DNA of 9,544 nt from Candidatus Atribacteria bacterium 1244-E10-H5-B2. GTDB taxonomy: Bacteria; Atribacterota; JS1; SB-45; 34-128. The translations under genes and the position numbers were made by a program. The notes below the pieces were generated by a model, which did no database searches, had not been told where the DNA came from, and was given only the letters and a program-made list of their open reading frames with translations. The stretch lies in the NCBI GenBank assembly GCA_003575245.1, contig NMQN01000691.1:1-9544 (forward strand), written 5' to 3'. Shown here one piece after another: positions 5,604 to 9,544 of this stretch (position 1 is its first letter; every line of letters starts with the position of its first letter).

Positions 5604-5676
5604 AAATTGGTAGACCGAAAGACTGACATATTGGCCGATTAAGTGATTGACGGATTGCTCGATTAGTAGATTGAAT
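5597..5676. repeat. Degenerate tandem repeat with exact 8-base period before legB
   Basis: GATT begins at 5637, 5645, 5653, 5661 and 5669, always eight bases apart. In the same phase GACC starts at 5613 and GACT at 5621. The four bases after each start vary freely. The array ends about 20 bases before the AGGAAGG ribosome binding site of legB (5698-5704). It resembles the array at 4001-4047 in period, and both carry GACC and GACT units. Confidence 0.65.
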
Positions 5677-5714
5677 TTAATTGCTAAATTAGTTGATAGG
5701 AAGGAAAATATAAA

Positions 5715-6689
5715 ATGGCAAAAATCCTAGTTACTGGAGCAGGAGGATTTATAGGTTCTCACCTTACTGAATATTTAGTAGAACAAAGACATCAAGTTAA
5801 AGCATTTGTCCGCTATAATTCCCGCAATTTCTGGGGATGGTTGGAGAAATCAAAATATGTTGATGATATAGAAATTTATTCAGGTGATATTCGGGATTAT
5901 GATTCTGTCTACGAAAGTATGAAAGGGATTGATTATGTATTTCATCTTGCAGCCCTTATAGGCATTCCCTATTCCTATTATTCTCCTTTAGCCTATATAA
6001 AAACAAACATTGAAGGAACTTATAATATTTTACAAGCTGCCCGTGAACTTGAAACTAAAAGAATAATTCACACTTCAACCAGTGAAGTATACGGAACCGC
6101 TCAACATATTCCTATTAACGAGAATCATCCCATTAATCCCCAATCTCCTTATGCGGCTACCAAAGCAAGTGCTGACTATTTAACTAAAATTTTCTATTTA
6201 TCTTTTAATTTACCAGTCACTATTGTGCGACCTTTTAATACCTTTGGCCCAAGACAGTCTGCTCGTGCCATAATTCCTACCATTATTTCTCAAGCCTTGA
6301 ACGGTAAGAAAGAAATAAAATTAGGCAACATAAACTCAAGTAGAGATTTTAATTATGTTTTAAACACAGTAGAGGGGATATATAAATTAGGCTTACATCC
6401 AAATACTTTAGGTGAAGTTGTCAATATAGGCACCGCTAAAGATATTTCTATACGTGATCTGGTTACCCTCACTAGCAAATTGACTAAAGTTGATTTAAAA
6501 GTTAAAGTGGATAGTAAACGCATTAGACCTGAAAAAAGTGAAGTTCAAAGATTAGTGTGTGATTATTCTAAAGCACACAATCTTAGTGGATGGGAACCGC
6601 ATTATACATTAGAAGAAGGTTTAGAGGAAACCGTAGATTGGTTTAGAGAAAATTTAAATATATATAAAGATGGGATTTATAATGTCTAA
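5715..6689 (+). CDS. legB: LegB-like nucleotide-sugar 4,6-dehydratase (extended SDR)
   Basis: Expected to convert UDP- or GDP-GlcNAc into the 4-keto-6-deoxy sugar, the first step toward legionaminic-type nonulosonic acids or related amino-dideoxy sugars. The 324-residue protein has the NAD-binding TGAGGFIG (residues 7-14), STSEVYG in place of the STDEVYG of RmlB dehydratases, and the catalytic Tyr146xxxLys150 pair (PYAATKAS). The LegB assignment rests on family-typical segments recalled from memory: YNSRNFWGWLE near residue 36, RPFNTFGPRQSARAIIPTI, RIRPEKSEVQRL, and the YKDGIYNV tail. STSEVYG also occurs in UDP-glucuronate decarboxylases, which would fit the upstream ugd, but these segments and the following aminotransferase favour LegB. 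ATG 5715 is preceded by AGGAAGG at 5698-5704. It overlaps the next gene by eight bases, implying translational coupling. Confidence 0.8.
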   Translation: MAKILVTGAGGFIGSHLTEYLVEQRHQVKAFVRYNSRNFWGWLEKSKYVDDIEIYSGDIRDYDSVYESMKGIDYVFHLAALIGIPYSYYSPLAYIKTNIEGTYNILQAARELETKRIIHTSTSEVYGTAQHIPINENHPINPQSPYAATKASADYLTKIFYLSFNLPVTIVRPFNTFGPRQSARAIIPTIISQALNGKKEIKLGNINSSRDFNYVLNTVEGIYKLGLHPNTLGEVVNIGTAKDISIRDLVTLTSKLTKVDLKVKVDSKRIRPEKSEVQRLVCDYSKAHNLSGWEPHYTLEEGLEETVDWFRENLNIYKDGIYNV

Positions 6690-7785
6690 AATATTTCTCG
6701 ATGATCCTAATTTGGGTGATTTAGAAAAAAAGTATCTCACCAAAGCTATTGATACTAATTTTGTTTCTGTTGTAGGTCCCTTTGTCCCGGAATTTGAAGA
6801 AAAGTTTGCCCAATATGTTGGCTCTAAAAAAGCTGTTTCAACCCAAAGTGGAACTGCTGCTCTTCATATGGCTCTTTATCAGTTAGGAATTGGAGAAGGG
6901 GATGAGGTAATTGTACCTTCTCTTACTTTTATTGCTACTATAAATCCTGTTTTATTTGTTGGAGCTAAACCGGTAATTGTAGATGTAGATCCTATTACCT
7001 GGAATGTTGACCCACAGGAAATTAGAAAAGCTATTACTGAAAAGACCAAAGCAATAATACCGGTACATCTATATGGAAGTGTCTGCAATATCGAGGAGAT
7101 AATAGAAATTTCTCGAGAAAATAAATTATTGGTAATCGAAGATGCCACAGAAAGTTTAGGAGCTACTTATAAAAACAGACAGACCGGTACCTTCGGAGAT
7201 TTTGGTTGTTTTAGTTTTAATGGGAATAAATTAATTACCACGGGTGGCGGGGGTATGATAGTAAGCAATAATCAAAAACAATCTGAACATATTAAATTTT
7301 TAGTAAACCAAGCAAGAGATGCCTCTAAAGGTTATTATCACCCTGAAGTAGGATTTAATTATAGAATGACCAATATTGAAGCATCTTTGGGTTTGGCACA
7401 GTTAGAAAGAATCAATAAATTTTTAGAGAAGAAAAGAAATTTTAGAAAAATATATCAAGAAGTTTTTAATGACTTACCCTATATTAAATTTCAAGAAGAA
7501 TCCGATAATGCCTCTGGCTGTTGGTGGCTTACCTGTATCAAGATTGATAAAAATAATATAGATATAGATAATTTGAAGTTAAAATTGAAGGAAAAAGGAA
7601 TTCCCACCAGAAGAGTTTTTATGCCGGCAAGTGAAATGCCCTATTTAAAGAAATTTTCAAAACCCTGTCCGAATGCTTATGAGATTTATAATCAGGGTAT
7701 ATGTCTGCCCAGTTCAACTTTGAACGAGGAAGAGGATATAAGAAAGGCAGCAATAAATTTAAAAGAAATTTTAGGAAAAAAATAA
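6682..7785 (+). CDS. legC: LegC-like PLP-dependent sugar aminotransferase (DegT/DnrJ/EryC1)
   Basis: Predicted to transfer an amino group from glutamate to C4 of the keto sugar made by the LegB-like enzyme, giving a 4-amino-4,6-dideoxy sugar nucleotide. The 367-residue protein shows the DegT-family fold: SGTAALHMAL, DEVIVPSLTFIAT, the PLP-phosphate and ring region IEDATESLGA, and the Schiff-base Lys183 in FSFNGNKLITTGGGG. GFNYRMTNIEASLGLAQLE is also typical. An in-frame ATG at 6670 lacks a binding site, while ATG 6682 has GGGA at 6672-6675, begins MSKIFLDDPN, and overlaps legB by eight bases, so I chose 6682. PglE/ArnB-type roles cannot be excluded from sequence alone, but the LegB partner supports LegC. 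Confidence 0.8.
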   Translation: MSKIFLDDPNLGDLEKKYLTKAIDTNFVSVVGPFVPEFEEKFAQYVGSKKAVSTQSGTAALHMALYQLGIGEGDEVIVPSLTFIATINPVLFVGAKPVIVDVDPITWNVDPQEIRKAITEKTKAIIPVHLYGSVCNIEEIIEISRENKLLVIEDATESLGATYKNRQTGTFGDFGCFSFNGNKLITTGGGGMIVSNNQKQSEHIKFLVNQARDASKGYYHPEVGFNYRMTNIEASLGLAQLERINKFLEKKRNFRKIYQEVFNDLPYIKFQEESDNASGCWWLTCIKIDKNNIDIDNLKLKLKEKGIPTRRVFMPASEMPYLKKFSKPCPNAYEIYNQGICLPSSTLNEEEDIRKAAINLKEILGKK

Positions 7786-7788
7786 ATT

Positions 7789-8448
7789 ATGAAAATAATT
7801 TTATTTGGAAAAAATAACAAACCCGGAATTAAAGAAGTAATTGAGTATTTAGATATTCATTTTAAAGAAGTAAAAATATTTTTAGGAGAAAGGAAAGATA
7901 AATTTCCAATTGAAACAAAACATAATCCTTCAGATATATTAATATCTTATATGTCTCCGTGGATAATTCCTGAGGAAATATTAAAAAAAACGAAATTATG
8001 GAATATTAATTTTCATCCTGGACCTCCAAATTATTCAGGTATTGGTTGTACAAATTTTGCATTATATAATAAGGAGAAAACATATGGTGTTACTGCCCAC
8101 CTAATGGAAAAGAAAGTCGATAGTGGAAAAATTATTGGCGTAAAAAGATTTTCTATATTGGAAAGTGATAATGCATATAGTTTGACTTTGAAGAGTTATG
8201 GATTTATGCTTTCTTTATTTTTTGAAATATTAGATTATATTATAAAGAATAATAAGCTTCCTGAATGTAATGAAAAATGGACAAAAGCTCCATATACTCG
8301 AAAACAATTAGAAAAATTATGCGTAATAACCCCCAGCATGTCTGAAGAAGAAGTTAAAAGAAGAGTAAAAGCAACTCAATTTCCCGGAATGCCGGGAGCA
8401 TATATTAAACTCAATAATTATAAATTTGAATATAATGAGAAAAGATGA
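7789..8448 (+). CDS. Sugar N-formyltransferase (formyl_trans_N family)
   Basis: Uses N10-formyltetrahydrofolate to formylate an amine. The 219-residue protein is a single N-terminal formyltransferase domain with the catalytic triad Asn74, His76 (NFHPG) and Asp111 (KVDSGKII), spaced as in methionyl-tRNA formyltransferase. It lacks a C-terminal tRNA-binding domain of that enzyme, so a sugar substrate is much more likely. It starts three bases after the legC stop with a weak AGGA at 7773-7776. Position directly after LegB and LegC suggests it formylates the new 4-amino group, where a LegH/PglD acetyltransferase would usually act. Its last 14 bases overlap the acetyltransferase scrap. The exact sugar is inferred, not shown. 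Confidence 0.8.
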   Translation: MKIILFGKNNKPGIKEVIEYLDIHFKEVKIFLGERKDKFPIETKHNPSDILISYMSPWIIPEEILKKTKLWNINFHPGPPNYSGIGCTNFALYNKEKTYGVTAHLMEKKVDSGKIIGVKRFSILESDNAYSLTLKSYGFMLSLFFEILDYIIKNNKLPECNEKWTKAPYTRKQLEKLCVITPSMSEEEVKRRVKATQFPGMPGAYIKLNNYKFEYNEKR

Positions 8449-8602
8449 ATTAAGTTTTTTCGGCATAAGTGCTACAATAATTCAAAGAATTAAAATAGGT
8501 AAAAATGTTACTATCGGTGCAGGAAGCGTAGTTATAAAAGATATTCCTGACAATGTAATTGCTGTAGGAAATCCAGCGAAAATTATAAAAAGCAAAGAAT
8601 AA
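8435..8602 (+). pseudogene. C-terminal remnant of a hexapeptide-repeat acetyltransferase
   Basis: A 55-residue frame, too short to be an enzyme on its own. It carries the end of a left-handed beta-helix acyltransferase: FFGISATIIQ, IKIGKNVTIGAGSVV, then KDIPDNVIAVGNPAKIIK. This ending is typical of NeuD/PglD/LegH and WbbJ-type sugar O- or N-acetyltransferases, which are about 200 residues long. The substrate-binding N-terminus and catalytic histidine are missing. ATG 8435 lies inside the end of the formyltransferase gene (overlap 14 bases); the FFGISAT segment follows almost at once, so the join with foreign sequence is near 8447-8453. It could be translated by coupling but is probably decaying. 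A frame check of the 5' neighbourhood shows no lost acetyltransferase sequence further left. Confidence 0.75.
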
Positions 8603-8638
8603 AATTGAATTTAAAAATAGTAAATAAAGGATAAAAGA

Positions 8639-9307
8639 ATGAAAATTTTAATAATTTCTCCTCACCCTGATGATGAAACTTTAGGATGTGGAGGAACATT
8701 TTTAAAACATAAAGATATGGGTGATAAAATTTATTGGTTAATTATTACTAATGTTGATGTAGAAAATGGATGGGATAAGGACATTGTTGATAAACGTCAG
8801 AAAGAAATTGAAACCGTATCAGGAATGTATGGCTTCGAAAAAACTTTTAAATTAGATTACCCTACAGCAAAATTAGATACAATGCCAATGCAAGAAATAA
8901 TTGAATCTGTATCAAAAGTTATATTTGAAATAAAACCAGAAATAATATATTTGCCTAATCGTTCTGATGTACATACCGATCATCAAATTACTTTTAAGAC
9001 AGCTTATAGCTGTACTAAAAATTTTAGATATCCATTCATAAAGAGAATATTAATGTATGAAACATTATCAGAAACAGAATTTGCTCCGGCCTTACCAGAA
9101 AATGCATTTATTCCAAATGTTTTTGTGGATATTACAAATTATTTTGAAAGGAAATTAGAAATATTTAATATATATAAATCAGAACTAATGGAAGAACCAT
9201 TGCCAAGAAGTTTAGAAGTTATAGAAGCCCTTGCCAAATATAGGGGTAGTCGAATAAGCAAGAAGTACGCAGAGGTATTTGTATTATTGAAGGAGATTAT
9301 TCAATGA
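8639..9307 (+). CDS. PIG-L / LmbE family N-acetyl-sugar deacetylase
   Basis: Zinc hydrolase that removes N-acetyl groups from amino sugars (family of GlcNAc-PI de-N-acetylase, MshB and BshB). The 222-residue protein begins with the signature SPHPDDETLGCGG: His9 and Asp12 as zinc ligands and Asp11 as general base, with the second motif HTDH (His112 to His115; His115 as third ligand). No signal peptide or membrane segment is seen, so it acts in the cytoplasm on a soluble nucleotide or sugar acid. AAAGGA at 8626-8631 precedes ATG 8639 by seven bases. It overlaps the next gene by ATGA. The substrate is unknown; the context suggests removal of an acetyl group so that a formyl group can be added. 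Confidence 0.85.
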   Translation: MKILIISPHPDDETLGCGGTFLKHKDMGDKIYWLIITNVDVENGWDKDIVDKRQKEIETVSGMYGFEKTFKLDYPTAKLDTMPMQEIIESVSKVIFEIKPEIIYLPNRSDVHTDHQITFKTAYSCTKNFRYPFIKRILMYETLSETEFAPALPENAFIPNVFVDITNYFERKLEIFNIYKSELMEEPLPRSLEVIEALAKYRGSRISKKYAEVFVLLKEIIQ

Positions 9308-9544
9308 AGCCAAAAATAGTGCTTATTTGTGCCTTGGAAAATGGAAAAATTGCCCTTGATTATTTTTCAAATTTAGATAAAAAAGGAATAATTGATTTAA
9401 CAAAAGTTTATACTTATAAAGATGAACTTTTTCCTAATAAAAATATGTATATTTGTTTAGATAATATTGTCGATAATAATATTCTTACAAAAGTAGGGAA
9501 GATAAATGATTATAAAGACGAAATAAAAAGACTTAACCCAGATT
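9304..9544 (+). CDS. Second formyltransferase, 5' part only (runs off the window)
   Basis: Eighty codons are visible, open to the right edge. The start overlaps the deacetylase stop as ATGA, typical of translational coupling. The sequence begins with a short hydrophobic strand (MKPKIVLICALENGKIALDY) and later has KINDYKDEIKRLNPD, which fits the beta-alpha pattern just before the catalytic Asn-x-His of formyltransferase domains (the N-terminal domain of methionyl-tRNA formyltransferase and sugar formyltransferases). The catalytic residues lie beyond the window, so the family call is provisional. Pairing with a PIG-L deacetylase supports a sugar role. Confidence 0.6.
   Translation, partial: MKPKIVLICALENGKIALDYFSNLDKKGIIDLTKVYTYKDELFPNKNMYICLDNIVDNNILTKVGKINDYKDEIKRLNPD

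Noticed and set aside
5597..5676. CRISPR or iteron array before legB
   Set aside because: The period is only eight bases with four conserved positions per unit, far too short for CRISPR; no replication gene is near to support iterons.
5715..6689. UDP-glucuronate decarboxylase paired with ugd
   Set aside because: The STSEVYG motif would fit, but the WGWLE, GPRQSARAIIPT and RPEKSEVQRL segments and the LegC partner fit LegB better.
7789..8448. Methionyl-tRNA formyltransferase (fmt)
   Set aside because: It is about 100 residues too short, lacks a tRNA-binding C-terminal domain, and sits in a sugar operon.

Overview
This is an AT-rich bacterial window, probably from a low-GC Firmicute or a candidate phylum such as Atribacterota; no taxonomic marker is present, so that placement is a guess. 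It holds the start of a surface-polysaccharide / special-sugar gene cluster (4070 to the right edge, all on +) next to a graveyard of mobile and toxin-antitoxin remnants (about 2100-3640). One complete B12-binding-type radical SAM gene lies to the left (282-1712).

Left part: position 1 carries what looks like the first three codons of a divergent minus-strand gene with a strong ribosome binding site. The radical SAM gene follows, then about 400 bases without a supported gene. At 2109-3269 two transposon fragments lie back to back on the minus strand: the C-terminal half of an IS21-type IstB with an internal stop, and an IS3-family orfA plus truncated orfB. Immediately right of orfA, starting at 3291, is a decayed hicB-hicA toxin-antitoxin locus. 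hicB has a frameshift in a C tract, and a deletion joins the hicB tail to hicA lacking its N-terminus.

Right part: after a long leader with a good promoter candidate (3826-3854) come UDP-glucose 6-dehydrogenase (4070-5518), a LegB-like nucleotide-sugar 4,6-dehydratase, a LegC-like PLP aminotransferase, a sugar formyltransferase, a 55-codon C-terminal scrap of a hexapeptide acetyltransferase, a PIG-L/LmbE deacetylase, and the start of a second formyltransferase running off the window. LegB and LegC would turn UDP- or GDP-GlcNAc into a 4-amino-4,6-dideoxy sugar. The usual next step is acetylation by a LegH/PglD-type enzyme, but here the acetyltransferase is reduced to a scrap and a formyltransferase sits in its place. 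The deacetylase and second formyltransferase overlap by ATGA, suggesting a deacetylate-then-reformylate step. The cluster therefore looks like a route to an N-formylated nonulosonic-acid-like or amino-dideoxy sugar (inference).

Two sequence oddities stand out. The UDP-glucose dehydrogenase gene contains a 132-base, in-frame array of genome-dispersed palindromic repeats, adding about 44 residues in a loop. The leaders of both this gene and legB contain degenerate tandem repeats with an exact 8-base period.
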